NCBI GenBank assembly: GCA_958366945.1
Contig: CATXCY010000019.1
Coordinates: 1-45,961, forward strand
DNA from: Bruticola sp004554425
Lineage (GTDB): Bacteria; Vulcanimicrobiota; Xenobia; Xenobiales; Xenobiaceae
DNA: 45,961 nucleotides
Reading direction: 5' to 3'
Each line of letters opens with the position of its first letter. Positions within the stretch are counted from its first letter, which is position 1. The notes under the pieces are model-generated. The model saw nothing but the letters and a program-made list of their open reading frames with translations, had not been told where the DNA came from and made no database searches. Below, piece by piece: positions 15,712-25,034 of this stretch. Both the position numbers and the translations under genes were made by a program.

Positions 15712-16799
15712 ATCATCTCCAAGGCAATATTGAAAGCTTGCAAAGCCTTCTGACGCAAAGTAGCGGCATTTTGGCCTATCTTCTTTCCAATTTCTTCTCT
15801 ATGCTGCCAAGTTTGGCGCAAATTTTCACTTAAATCATCAGCGCTCAATTTTTCCAGAGGCAAGCAAGGAGCTTCACATAATTGGCAAATGCGGCTTACT
15901 TTGGGATCGTAAGCAATACCCAAAATAGGCTTAGCCGAAGAAGAGGCCAAAATGATAGCGTGTAAGCGCATGGCTACTACCATTTCAATAGGCTTAGCAG
16001 CCAGTAGAGAAACCATCTCGGAAACATTAAGCTGAGGGGCCATAGTGCAAGGATACTTTATTAAAGAAGTAAAGCGGCGGGAAATTCCCTCATCGTACCA
16101 ATATTGCAAAGGCAAGACCAATAAATGTGGCCTCTCTTCATCTGAGAACTCGGAAAGCCATTTATTAAAAGCTTCAGCTTTTGAGGCTAACTCCAAATCG
16201 AACCAAGAGCGCAAAGCCACTACAACTATAGGGGCCTTTACAGAGGCTAAATTACACTTTTCTAGCGCTTCGAGCGATTTTTGCTCGCTCTGAGCTTGCA
16301 AAAGAAAAGCGGGATCGGCAGTAAGCACAGCTTCAACGCTGGGAGCGAACTTTTTAAATTCTTGCAATGACTCTTCGTCACGAAAAGAAGCCTTGTTGGC
16401 AAAAGGCAAAAGCTGTTTGGCTAGTAACTTACCTAAGTCTGTACGAATAGGGCCGAATCCTTGACTAAAAATAAAGCTAGGCTTATTGAGAATGGCTGCC
16501 ATAGTCAAAATAGCGCCATAGTACATTACACTGCCAATACCAGTCGAGTCTTGAAAAAGGCCACCACCGCCGGAAATAAGCAAATCGCATTCGGAAATAG
16601 CTTTGTAAATTTGCCAAATAGACTTGCGCTTATAGGCTTTTAAGTGCAACTCTTCAGCTCTAGCTTTATTGTCGATTAAGGCACTAAGTTCCAAGCTCGG
16701 CTCGAGCTTGCGCAATTGAGTACATTCGGCCTCTAAAATGGCTTCGTCACCAACATTGTCAAAGCCGAAATAGCCAGATAATAAAATACGCTTGCCCAT
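15708..16799 (-). CDS. csaB: polysaccharide pyruvyl transferase CsaB
   Basis: Transfers pyruvate ketal groups from PEP to a cell-wall polysaccharide, which in many bacteria lets SLH-domain surface proteins bind. It has 363 aa. The N-terminal GYFGFDNVGDEAIL is diagnostic, followed by the nucleotide-fold segment ISGGGGLFQDSTG, FSQGFGPIRTDLGK and a second Rossmann-like half with MVVAMRLHAIILAS and PILGIAYDPKV. It begins two bases after the stop of the DUF5693 gene, an arrangement I know from Cyanobacteriota, Synergistota and some Bacillota. No SLH-domain gene is in this window. Confidence 0.92.
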   Translation of the reverse strand: MGKRILLSGYFGFDNVGDEAILEAECTQLRKLEPSLELSALIDNKARAEELHLKAYKRKSIWQIYKAISECDLLISGGGGLFQDSTGIGSVMYYGAILTMAAILNKPSFIFSQGFGPIRTDLGKLLAKQLLPFANKASFRDEESLQEFKKFAPSVEAVLTADPAFLLQAQSEQKSLEALEKCNLASVKAPIVVVALRSWFDLELASKAEAFNKWLSEFSDEERPHLLVLPLQYWYDEGISRRFTSLIKYPCTMAPQLNVSEMVSLLAAKPIEMVVAMRLHAIILASSSAKPILGIAYDPKVSRICQLCEAPCLPLEKLSADDLSENLRQTWQHREEIGKKIGQNAATLRQKALQAFNIALEMI

Positions 16800-16801
16800 A
16801 C

Positions 16802-18952
16802 TTATTTAGCCCCGTTCTCTTCAGCCTTGCGCTCGATCAGCTCATTTTGCCCAGAAACAACCATAGACTCAGTTTTACTAGAAGCAGGCATATCACAACT
16901 CGGTTGCACCAGTAATTTTGTATAAGGCACGAGCAAGTTCTTTAAACCGTAGCAAATGAGAGCAAGCATTACACCTATAGCGCAACCTAAAACAACTCCA
17001 TTGGTAGTACGTTGTAAAGAAACTAAAATAGGAGTATGGATGTGGCCATAGGTATCGGAAAGAGAAGCCATACCAACAGCACTAGCTAAAACAGCCAAAG
17101 GCACGCAACTGCGCCAACGCAAGAATACCAACGTAGGCAGCAATACTAAAGCAGGGTTGCCTAAAATAAACTCTTTGAAACGCGGACGCACTCCCAAAGT
17201 ACCATCAAGCCAACGCCTAAAAGCGCGTTCCGATTCGCTAACCACTAAGTCTCCGCCACTGTTGCCAGTACGAATTAAATAGAAAGCGGCCACAATAGCA
17301 AAAACAAAGAAGAGCACGACGTGCCACAATTTGACTTCAGATTCTAAGAACTTAATCAAACTATCCAAACCGCCGTTGCGCCCTTGCTGTACTAGCCAAA
17401 TAACAAAGATGACTAGAGGGACTAATAAACTATGTAATTTTACGCCACGGAACACATCTAAACTGAGCATGTAGTTTAAATCGCTCAGTAAAGCGCCAGT
17501 CAACAGACCGCCATACAAGGTTAAGCTGACTGAAACGGCCATTACGATTAAACCATCGACTATAGCATTCCAAATACTGGAGCTATTCTGCGCTTGTTCC
17601 CAAAAAGGCACTAAAATTACGTACGCTAAAATAGGCATAATTGTTACTGCCGCTAAAGCCAGTAAAATACGCACCCAATGGCATCCCAAACCACTAAGGC
17701 AACTTAACGCAGTAATAAAGACAACTAAAAGTAACAGAGCAATCGCACTGCGACGCCCCCAAAAACGCTGGCAGAAAGTATTCTCACGACAAAGTAAATT
17801 AACTAATAAAATGAAACACAGAGCTATGCTGGCACTAATCGCTGTTATAGCTAAACTCCATAAAGTAAAACCAGTCTTAACTAAATTGTCAGAAATACTG
17901 TAAGTACTAGCTTGTCCTTTAAACAAGGGAGCCAAGCTCTTTTGGATACCGCTCATAAAAGCGGAATTGACTTCTTCTAAAGAGAGCTTCTCGACACCAT
18001 CGAGATAAGGACGACAGTAAATTAAACGAATACCGCGTTCTCTAACACCCAAGCTGTACATAGAAATAACGGTATCGGGATCGAGTTTGGCCTGATGGGA
18101 AGGAGAAATAGCCATTACTCGGACTACACGCTCAGGACAAAGCTTAGCTAAAGTGACAATACCCTTTTGCTGAGCTTTGGGAGCCAATTCAATAACGCCA
18201 AGCTTCAAATTGGCTTGTTCTAAAAGTTTGGCAGTAGTCTCCAAATTTTTGGGATAGCCATATACTTCATTGCGCAGACCACCAAAAATCAAGCCCTCGA
18301 TTTGCCCTTGTTTGGCCAACTGAGCATATGTTTTGAAAATATTTGTCAGGCTAGCTTCATCCAATTTGGGACTATTCCAAGGGCGCAACCACACTTTAAA
18401 AGCGTATTTGTCGTGCAATTCTCTAACAGTATCATAGGGAATGCCCAACCCCAAAGTGGGCAAATCGCGGATATCACAAGCCAGCTCAACTACTTTACCT
18501 TTGTTATCCGGGACAAGGCGAACTCTGTCTGAGCCTAAGCTATAAGCAGCTCCTTGTTTAATTTTAGCGGCTGTAGCGTTATCCTTAGCCACATAGTAGG
18601 CGCACATAGGATCGAGCTTAATAGCGCTATCTACTCTTTTTTGAGATTGTAAGTCGGTCATCTCAAAGTAGTTGGCCGCTCTAGCTAGACCACGTAAAGC
18701 CAAAGAGTCGCGGCTACTTTCTTCTACAGCTATAGCCGTAACACCACTAGCTTTACACCAAGCTAAAACTGTCTCTAACGAAGTACCGCTGCGTCTAGCG
18801 TAATCATTTAATGCCGCATAATCAAAAAGAACTTCAGCGGAATTATTGCGCTGTTCGCTGTTTACTCTGCTGACAATAAGTGGCAGAGCCGCCAACAACC
18901 CCAAAACGACGATTAAAACAATAGAAAAACCAAAAGATGTATTTTTTTTCAT
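16802..18952 (-). CDS. DUF5693 family membrane protein
   Basis: Large integral membrane protein of unknown function, 716 aa. The start at 18952 (MKKNTSFGF) overlaps the upstream stop (ATGA) with GAAGAG six bases before it; the longer frame to 18970 is not needed. One N-terminal anchor helix precedes an exported domain of about 300 residues with a TIM-barrel-like rhythm (VTAIAVEESSRDSLALRG, IRLIYCRPYL). After it come about ten hydrophobic helices (residues 375-690). In other bacteria this family is found beside csaB, as here, so a shared role in envelope polymer assembly is likely but unproven. Confidence 0.82.
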   Translation of the reverse strand: MKKNTSFGFSIVLIVVLGLLAALPLIVSRVNSEQRNNSAEVLFDYAALNDYARRSGTSLETVLAWCKASGVTAIAVEESSRDSLALRGLARAANYFEMTDLQSQKRVDSAIKLDPMCAYYVAKDNATAAKIKQGAAYSLGSDRVRLVPDNKGKVVELACDIRDLPTLGLGIPYDTVRELHDKYAFKVWLRPWNSPKLDEASLTNIFKTYAQLAKQGQIEGLIFGGLRNEVYGYPKNLETTAKLLEQANLKLGVIELAPKAQQKGIVTLAKLCPERVVRVMAISPSHQAKLDPDTVISMYSLGVRERGIRLIYCRPYLDGVEKLSLEEVNSAFMSGIQKSLAPLFKGQASTYSISDNLVKTGFTLWSLAITAISASIALCFILLVNLLCRENTFCQRFWGRRSAIALLLLVVFITALSCLSGLGCHWVRILLALAAVTIMPILAYVILVPFWEQAQNSSSIWNAIVDGLIVMAVSVSLTLYGGLLTGALLSDLNYMLSLDVFRGVKLHSLLVPLVIFVIWLVQQGRNGGLDSLIKFLESEVKLWHVVLFFVFAIVAAFYLIRTGNSGGDLVVSESERAFRRWLDGTLGVRPRFKEFILGNPALVLLPTLVFLRWRSCVPLAVLASAVGMASLSDTYGHIHTPILVSLQRTTNGVVLGCAIGVMLALICYGLKNLLVPYTKLLVQPSCDMPASSKTESMVVSGQNELIERKAEENGAK

Positions 18953-20313
18953 CGCTTGCTCTTCAAACAATCTAAAGCTGCTTGCTGAGCTAAATGCCTA
19001 GCTTCAGCTTCTATGTATTCTCTATAATCGCTATTTATTTGCTGTTCATTTATCTGATAAAAGCGCTGGCTGAGTTTGCCTACAGTATAAGTGCCGCTCC
19101 AAGCTATCGCAGCCTTGGCTACAGCTCCCAAAGCAGGTATAAAACCAACAGCTTCACGAGCTAGAATGCGCCACCCCCAGGCACCTCCTACAACTGGCAA
19201 CAATTCACCTATGCGAGCAAAGAAATCGATAGGACGACCGTAAATAGCCCCGATAAGTAAAGCTAGGCGAAGTTGCTTGGCTGTAATGTATATTGTTTCT
19301 CCTGAAACAGCAAATAGCCCTAAAAATGCGCCTACGAAAGGCAAAGAAGTAGTCAAACCGGAAGCAGCCGCCGCCGCAGCTGAATCTTTGGCTGCTCTAC
19401 CAATTAGCAATGATACTATGTTGTCGCGCAGCAAACTATAATCACGAGCCAACACGTAGACAAAATTGCCCAGTCCTTGACAAATATACTTATAAAAGCT
19501 CGCTCCACCATCGTTTGCTTTCAAAACCATAATTGCAGGCAACGTAGAGTCAAAACGCGGCACCAGTTCAGCCATATCTATATCTGTAGGCGAAACTATA
19601 TAAGAGGCTAAAGGATCGCTGCTCACCCAATTAGGGCCTAAACGAGGCTCTTTGTCCGATTCTGGCCAAGTTTCCAATAATTGTGACGCCCAATCTATAT
19701 TTTGGGATTCTGAAAGAGCCAATTCGCTCGATAGACGTTTTTCCGGCTGAATTTCGGCGGCTTCAACTCCTCCGACAGCTAGCCAAGCAGGCGCAATATT
19801 CTCATTTTCAGACGGCTGCTCTGAGTGAGCATTTTTAGTTTTGACCAGAGCCTCCAAAGCTAAACGTTTAGCTTCAGTGTCACTTACAAAATTTGGCTTA
19901 GAAATATCGGCACTAAATGCAGAACTTACAATTCCAACGGGAGACAATTCAGCTAAATTACTGCTAGTCAGAAAGAGTAACTTGGTTTTAGCAGCAAAAC
20001 ATTCACAACAAAAGCGCAAATACTCTAAGCTTGGTACAATATTGCCCAAGTGAATGATAGCCGCATCTAAATTTTTATAGTCTTCGACTGCTTGATGGCG
20101 ACGATCTGGCAAAGGCAAACAGCGAATCTGTGAATGGGAAGTGACATTGCTTAAGTTGACCACAGGTTCCCCCATTAGTTCCAGCATTGCCGAAACATTT
20201 TCTTTACTGCCAACTAAAGCCAAATTGCATCCGACACTGAAATTTTTTCTAAGTTCTTCTGTAGAATAATTTAAAGAGAAAATTTGATAAAATATATTTA
20301 AGGTAGAAGCCAT
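18949..20313 (-). CDS. DUF697-type membrane-associated protein
   Basis: First gene of the csaB operon, 454 aa from an ATG at 20313 with GAGG eight bases upstream; the frame extends to a TTG at 20331. The N-terminal 130 residues look like a degenerate nucleotide-binding fold (LALVGSKENV, LDAAIIHLG, KTKLLFLTSS) without a Walker A lysine. A low-complexity linker (130-250) follows. The C-terminal 170 residues match the DUF697 pattern, with hydrophobic helices AAAAAASGLTTSLPFVGAF and FIPALGAVAKAAIAWSGTYT. DUF697 proteins often accompany GTPases. The function is unknown. Confidence 0.72.
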   Translation of the reverse strand: MASTLNIFYQIFSLNYSTEELRKNFSVGCNLALVGSKENVSAMLELMGEPVVNLSNVTSHSQIRCLPLPDRRHQAVEDYKNLDAAIIHLGNIVPSLEYLRFCCECFAAKTKLLFLTSSNLAELSPVGIVSSAFSADISKPNFVSDTEAKRLALEALVKTKNAHSEQPSENENIAPAWLAVGGVEAAEIQPEKRLSSELALSESQNIDWASQLLETWPESDKEPRLGPNWVSSDPLASYIVSPTDIDMAELVPRFDSTLPAIMVLKANDGGASFYKYICQGLGNFVYVLARDYSLLRDNIVSLLIGRAAKDSAAAAAASGLTTSLPFVGAFLGLFAVSGETIYITAKQLRLALLIGAIYGRPIDFFARIGELLPVVGGAWGWRILAREAVGFIPALGAVAKAAIAWSGTYTVGKLSQRFYQINEQQINSDYREYIEAEARHLAQQAALDCLKSKR

Positions 20314-20491
20314 GCTAAACCTCGGGGCCAAGTCTAAACCGGTCTAAGTTTCTTCTGAACCTATTGGATCCTGCCGCTGTAGTGCAAAAACAGACCAGCC
20401 ATTTAACGGCAAAAAACGCTAATTTGCCAGGAAAAGCCCATTATTTTCGAAAAGTGAGTCGGGCAAAGTTTTTTAGGAGAGTGCTAGTTCT

Positions 20492-21034
20492 ATGAACTCT
20501 AAGCTGACAAAATCTTTAATCCTATTGCTGGGCTTAGCCATTATAAGCGGAATAGCCTTAAATGCTGAAAAGGCCTATGCTGAAAATGATAAAGTCAATA
20601 CTCAACTTATAGCCCAGCTTCCCAGCCCGGTACGCCGTGTCAGTAATAATAAAGCTTTTACTGAAGAGTGCAAAATCAAGTTATCCCCTATTTCCGGTTG
20701 CCAAGTTGTACAATACATTATTGTCAATAGTTGCATTTGCGAAATTGTCTCCAATTACAAAGGCATGGAATTAAACTACCGCGCAACTAAACACCCCAAC
20801 GAATCTTTAGTAGACAGTAAACGTATGAAACAAACGGTCAGCAAACCGAAGAGCTTCTCTATGCAAACTTCCAAAGGGGCTAAAATAAACGGTTTTGTTT
20901 CCGAATATACTTGCGGAGCCAAAGCAGCTAGCTGGGAATATAATAAAACGCGCTACGTATTGATGAGCTGGTCAAAAATTAACGACAACGACTTAATTCT
21001 TTTAGCCAGAAGAGCAGCTAAAGCTGATTTATAA
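20492..21034 (+). CDS. exported protein of unknown function
   Basis: The protein has 180 aa with a clear signal peptide (residues 1-30, ending AYA before ENDK). The mature part carries six cysteines, several in the pattern ECKIKLSPISGCQ and NSCICEI, suggesting disulfides outside the cytoplasm. TTAGGAGAG lies upstream of the ATG. It is divergent from the csaB operon and followed by a strong terminator. A weak resemblance of the C-terminal half (YVLMSWSKINDNDLILLARRA) to the 334-aa exported protein at 8167 is possible, but I cannot establish it. Confidence 0.7.
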   Translation: MNSKLTKSLILLLGLAIISGIALNAEKAYAENDKVNTQLIAQLPSPVRRVSNNKAFTEECKIKLSPISGCQVVQYIIVNSCICEIVSNYKGMELNYRATKHPNESLVDSKRMKQTVSKPKSFSMQTSKGAKINGFVSEYTCGAKAASWEYNKTRYVLMSWSKINDNDLILLARRAAKADL

Positions 21035-21051
21035 CTAATAGTCTTTTAATT

Positions 21052-21097
21052 AAGAAAGCCGCTCCTACCTTGCAGTTGGAGCGGCTTTCTTATTTTT
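21052..21097 (+). terminator. terminator of the 180-aa exported protein gene
   Basis: A perfect 14-bp stem, AAGAAAGCCGCTCC/GGAGCGGCTTTCTT, is followed by TATTTTT. Its symmetry may let it work in both directions. Confidence 0.85.
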
Positions 21098-21135
21098 ACA
21101 ATTGCAACCGACGGCGGATACAATGCTAAAAAGAC

Positions 21136-21166
21136 AAAAAAAATCCCACTTCCCAGTGAAGTGAGA
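21136..21166 (-). terminator. terminator of the tRNA Val-Cys-Gly operon
   Basis: On the minus strand, CTCACTTC pairs with GAAGTGGG and is followed by eight T residues (21143-21136). Confidence 0.75.
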
Positions 21167-21180
21167 CTTTCTTTTAGGAA

Positions 21181-21257
<77 letters not shown>

Positions 21258-21266
21258 ATTTTCCTT

Positions 21267-21340
21267 TGGAGGCGTCGAGCAGAATTGAACTGCTGTAAGA
21301 GGTTTTGCAGACCTCCGCCTAGCCACTCGGCCACAACGCC
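21267..21340 (-). tRNA. tRNA-Cys (anticodon GCA)
   Basis: Minus-strand cloverleaf with acceptor GGCGTTG/CGACGCC, discriminator U, anticodon loop containing TGCAAA (anticodon GCA) and a T-arm with TTCAATT. CCA is encoded at 21269-21267. The short D-arm is normal for tRNA-Cys. Confidence 0.95.
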
Positions 21341-21352
21341 ATACTTTTTATC

Positions 21353-21427
21353 TGGAGCGAGAGACGAGATTCGAACTCGCGACCGTCGGCTTGGGAAGCC
21401 GATGCTCTACCGCTGAGCCACTCTCGC
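21353..21427 (-). tRNA. tRNA-Gly (anticodon CCC)
   Basis: Minus-strand cloverleaf with acceptor GCGAGAG/CTCTCGC, D-arm GCTC/GAGC, anticodon stem TCGGC/GCCGA around TTCCCAA (anticodon CCC, reading GGG) and TTCGAAT in the T-loop. CCA is encoded at 21355-21353. It is the first tRNA of the transcript. Confidence 0.95.
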
Positions 21428-21483
21428 GGACCACCGAGAACTCATTCTCGCTTTGTCGTTAGCCTCTGCTCTCGACGTGAGAG

Positions 21484-21512
21484 AGTATAGCAGGCTACAT
21501 AGTGTTTGGCAA
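21484..21512 (-). promoter_or_regulatory. promoter of the tRNA Gly-Cys-Val operon
   Basis: On the minus strand, TTGCCA (21512-21507), a 17-base spacer and TATACT (21489-21484) lie about 57 bases upstream of tRNA-Gly. The TTGCCA box is shared with the tRNA-Thr promoter at 6130-6157. Confidence 0.8.
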
Positions 21513-21572
21513 GGGGTTCTGCCAAAAAAATCAGATTTTTTTTTGCAGAACCTTAGAGTTTATCGACAAGCC

Positions 21573-22904
21573 TTATTTTTTATTAGATTTAGGATAGCTA
21601 CTGTCGTCGACCAAAGCTTCACCAGCACGGTTGGCGTTAATCTCTGTCCCTTCGTCTAATTCGGCCTCTTCACTATCCCACTGGAAAGGAGGTATAACTG
21701 ATATACCCTTTACCTTTTCACTGAGAATTAAGCCATCAGCAGCAGTAAGACGCTTGATATAGAAAACCAATCCTTCCGGACAAGCATATTCGCCAAAGGC
21801 TACAGAAGTGCCATCAGGCTGAGATTCAGCCACTCCCATAGTTAAACGTCCATCAGGATAGGCTCCAGCAATGTCAGTTAGAGAGCTGCCTACACCAACG
21901 TTATTTTTGGCTGCGAACTTAGGATCTTCGCTATGGACTTCGATAACTTCGGAAGTTTTACCATCAAAATGAACTTCTACATTTCGATCAGGCATGTGAT
22001 AAATAACAATATCACCAGACCAAGCTGGATATTTATCCGGAATAGCCAATTCGTACACTTCTCTAGCGGTAGCGCCCAAATAGACTCCGCCCAAGAATTT
22101 ACCCGCCTCCAGTTTACTCTTTAGAGCTTCACGTTTAGCTAAAGTTTTGGCTATAGCTGCCTTGCGCTCACTTTCTTTGGCTTGTTCGGCTTTAAGTTGG
22201 CGCAACCGATCATCCCACTTTTTGCAATAAGTTCGGATAGGCTCACCTAAGCGGCTTACTTTTACATTGGCCAAAAGTTGATAAGCTTGTGATCCAAGCT
22301 TATCTTCATGTGGATCGCGGCTAAGCAATGAATAAGCTAACCAAGCTTTTAAATCTTGATCGTCTGGTTCTACCACCAACATATCTTCCAAATTAGCTAT
22401 AGCTAAATTGTAATCGCCAGACATAGCTCGACGTATAGCTACAGTACGCCTATCCATAGGCAAAACCAAACGCAAACGCTCCGTCAGCAAATACAAATTG
22501 CCAACTTCTTCCACTTGTTCGCCGTAAAGATATTCTCCACGCTTGCCAGTAACTTTCTGAACTGATTCCGGCCCTTGGGAAGGATCCAAGATAATATCTA
22601 AATTCAAAGCACAATTGCCAGGCGCGGTACTTAAATCTAAAGTTACAGCGAAAACGCCGCTTTCTACGGTGGTGCTGACTTTAGCCAATACTTCTTTCTC
22701 TTCACGAAGAACCACACTAACCGGAGTATCGTCTGGCATGCTGGTTCTACCTTCTACAGCTAAAAGGTGATTTTTGTCATTGGTAACAGAAACTGAAAGA
22801 TTGGCATCAAAATAGCCTAAAAGCGAACATCCGGCTAGAAATGCCGATAGAACGAATAACGCGGTCAACCGCCAATAGACAAGTCTTTCTTGCATTCTTT
22901 CCAT
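21573..22904 (-). CDS. lipoprotein with TPR-like and coiled-coil segments
   Basis: Probable envelope lipoprotein of 443 aa. The signal sequence ends in the lipobox FLAGC (Cys at about residue 26). After a beta-rich domain of about 100 aa comes one TPR-like pair (AIRRAMSGDYNLAIANLEDML, residues about 155-200), a charged coiled coil (KAEQAKESERKAAIAKTLAKREALKSKLEAG) and a C-terminal domain of about 150 aa with repeated GVYLGATAREV/VGVGSSLTDIAGAYPDG units. Units of that kind recur in surface proteins that bind or sense, but I cannot name the family. It lies just downstream of rpe on the same strand. Confidence 0.75.
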   Translation of the reverse strand: MERMQERLVYWRLTALFVLSAFLAGCSLLGYFDANLSVSVTNDKNHLLAVEGRTSMPDDTPVSVVLREEKEVLAKVSTTVESGVFAVTLDLSTAPGNCALNLDIILDPSQGPESVQKVTGKRGEYLYGEQVEEVGNLYLLTERLRLVLPMDRRTVAIRRAMSGDYNLAIANLEDMLVVEPDDQDLKAWLAYSLLSRDPHEDKLGSQAYQLLANVKVSRLGEPIRTYCKKWDDRLRQLKAEQAKESERKAAIAKTLAKREALKSKLEAGKFLGGVYLGATAREVYELAIPDKYPAWSGDIVIYHMPDRNVEVHFDGKTSEVIEVHSEDPKFAAKNNVGVGSSLTDIAGAYPDGRLTMGVAESQPDGTSVAFGEYACPEGLVFYIKRLTAADGLILSEKVKGISVIPPFQWDSEEAELDEGTEINANRAGEALVDDSSYPKSNKK

Positions 22905-22954
22905 ATGCCCGCTGTTTTGGCCTCACTCCCATTTTTCTTATTCAGATCAGCTTC

Positions 22955-23596
22955 TTAGCCACGAAGAGCTTTTATAGCTTGAGCATAATCAGACTGACCG
23001 AAAATAGCCGTGGCCGCAATTAACACGTCAGCTCCAGCTTCCAAGCATTGTGGAGCTGTTTGCGCAGTTACTCCTCCATCTATACCTATGCGCACTTTGT
23101 CGCCCAGCATAGCTCTCAGTTTGGCTATTTTTTTAACGGACGATCCTATAAATTTTTGGCCAGAGAAGCCAGGATTTACGCTCATAACCAAAGCAAAATC
23201 GATCTTATCGGCTACATACTCCAATACTTCAGGAGGTGTCGCCGGATTTAAAGCAACACCAGCTTCCATGCCGGCCTCGCGTATTTGAGATAAAGCTTTA
23301 TCCAAATGGACTACCACTTCAGGATGCACCGTCATGGTTTTCACCTTACATTGACGGCATAAATCTACGTAATCCATAGGATTAGTTACCATAAAATGGA
23401 CATCTAAAGGCACAGGGCTAATTTTAGCAAAAGCTTTTAAGAGTGGCCCGCCAAAACTTAAATTAGGCACATAATGACCATCCATAATATCGACATGCAA
23501 TTGATCGGCTCCAGCTTGACAAACGCGCTCAACGTCATTGGCTAAGTGGAGAAAATCGGCAGACAACACAGAAGCGGAAACAAGTATCTTATTCAT
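22955..23596 (-). CDS. rpe: ribulose-phosphate 3-epimerase
   Basis: Interconverts ribulose-5-phosphate and xylulose-5-phosphate in the pentose phosphate pathway. It has 213 aa, the family length. Catalytic and metal residues sit in SVLSADFLHL, QLHVDIMDGHYVPN, DVHFMV and GIDGGVTAQTA, all conserved. It starts seven bases after the stop of the PASTA protein gene, so it belongs to the kinase-PASTA-rpe operon. In many bacteria rpe follows prkC and rsgA; here rsgA is missing and the PASTA protein takes that place. Confidence 0.96.
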   Translation of the reverse strand: MNKILVSASVLSADFLHLANDVERVCQAGADQLHVDIMDGHYVPNLSFGGPLLKAFAKISPVPLDVHFMVTNPMDYVDLCRQCKVKTMTVHPEVVVHLDKALSQIREAGMEAGVALNPATPPEVLEYVADKIDFALVMSVNPGFSGQKFIGSSVKKIAKLRAMLGDKVRIGIDGGVTAQTAPQCLEAGADVLIAATAIFGQSDYAQAIKALRG

Positions 23597-23603
23597 AGTT
23601 AAT

Positions 23604-24977
23604 TTAAAGCTTATCCCTCATAAATAATTTATCATTTAAGTAAACTTCGGCATCGCTGCCTTTAGGACCAGTAACCCAAAGAGTAACAACATCATTGAGT
23701 ACATGAGAAGCGCGATAGACTTCTTCTTCACCTTCAGGACTGAGCACAACTACGCGCAACTCGTTAGGCTCATTACCACCAGGTAAGAAAATTTCCAACT
23801 TATGATGTACTAAGAGACGACTTGGGGAAGATCCAGCAGAGACTTCCAGAGCGATTTCACTATCACTCATTACAGCAGCTCCGCTAGGCGGATTTTGCGA
23901 GAGCACTTCACCGGCAGGCCGATCAGATACAGACCAAATAACTTTGCCCAAATTCAAGCCAGCTTTCTTAAGCACAGGCCCGACACGAGCTAAAGTGCGA
24001 CCGCTACAATCAGGCACGCTTACTTTGGCCATACCCAAACCTTTATTGACTATAATATTAACTTTGCTACCTTTAAGAGCCAAAGTGCCAGGCAAAGGCT
24101 TTTGCTCCAAAACTTCATCGGGACGATTAGCATTTTTGGGAGTATAGGTAACTTTGCCTAAATAGAGCTTATTGTTGTTAAGTGACTTCTTGACTTCACG
24201 CAAACTCAAACCCTTAAGATCGGGCACTTTATATTGTTCCGGGCCAAGACTGACTACAGCCAGAATTTCTCTATTCTTGCGTACCACATGACCTTTGGGA
24301 GGATCCTGAGAAATGATAATGCGATCCGGGAACTTAGTATTGTGTCGTCCTTCCTCTATACGCAAGCGTAAGCCGACTTTTTTCAACAACTCATTGGCAA
24401 CGGCGAAATCTTTGCCTTCGATAGCAGGCACTTCGATCTCATCAGGAATGGCAAAATAAGTGCGGTAAACCGTAACTCCTAAAACCGTTCCAAAGATAAT
24501 TGCGGAAACTACGACCACAAGGAAAATGGCCGTTTTAAATAATCCCCAAAGGAGCTTTTTCCAGCAAGCCACAGAGCACCAAGGATCGGTGTCTCCAGAA
24601 TCAGACTTTGCCTGAGGTTGAGAATTAACAGCTTCAAGTTGACCATCTTGGCTCATTTTTTTATCGTCTGAAGGTAAAGGAGGAGCCAAATGTCTGGCCT
24701 CCTTCTCCGGGGTACTCTCAGCAGTTGCTGCCCCAGTCTCCTCGGCTTTAGACGAAGGTTTGGCCTCCGCTGCAGAAGTGGCAGAATCGGCCTTGGCTGG
24801 CGACTTGGCATTAAGCTCAAGCTGATCTTCTTTGTCTCCTTGTGCTTTTGTCTCGGAAGGAACCACTTTATTTTCGCCTAGGCTTTTGCCATTCAGGGCG
24901 TTGCTGGGCTTAAGCTCCAACTTTTTCTTACCAAGCTTTACAGCCTCGCCGGATTTATTATTTACCTCGTCGCCCAT
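23604..24977 (-). CDS. PASTA-domain membrane protein without kinase
   Basis: Likely peptidoglycan- or lipid II-sensing envelope protein, 457 aa. The cytoplasmic N-terminal 135 residues are low-complexity and rich in Glu, Ala, Ser and Lys. A single membrane helix (about 145-172, TAIFLVVVVSAIIFGTVLGV) is followed outside by three PASTA repeats (starting near IEVPAIEGKDF, YKVPDLKGLSL and VSVPDCSGRTL) and an unassigned C-terminal domain of about 85 aa. GAGAGGAG stands upstream of the ATG. It is cotranscribed with the PASTA kinase and could be its partner or substrate; the Thr/Ser-rich tail would suit phosphorylation, but that is inference. Confidence 0.88.
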   Translation of the reverse strand: MGDEVNNKSGEAVKLGKKKLELKPSNALNGKSLGENKVVPSETKAQGDKEDQLELNAKSPAKADSATSAAEAKPSSKAEETGAATAESTPEKEARHLAPPLPSDDKKMSQDGQLEAVNSQPQAKSDSGDTDPWCSVACWKKLLWGLFKTAIFLVVVVSAIIFGTVLGVTVYRTYFAIPDEIEVPAIEGKDFAVANELLKKVGLRLRIEEGRHNTKFPDRIIISQDPPKGHVVRKNREILAVVSLGPEQYKVPDLKGLSLREVKKSLNNNKLYLGKVTYTPKNANRPDEVLEQKPLPGTLALKGSKVNIIVNKGLGMAKVSVPDCSGRTLARVGPVLKKAGLNLGKVIWSVSDRPAGEVLSQNPPSGAAVMSDSEIALEVSAGSSPSRLLVHHKLEIFLPGGNEPNELRVVVLSPEGEEEVYRASHVLNDVVTLWVTGPKGSDAEVYLNDKLFMRDKL

Positions 24978-25034
24978 GATTTACGGTCGGCTCCTCTCTC
25001 ATATAGCATTTTTATACCTCGTTAGTGATCGTTT

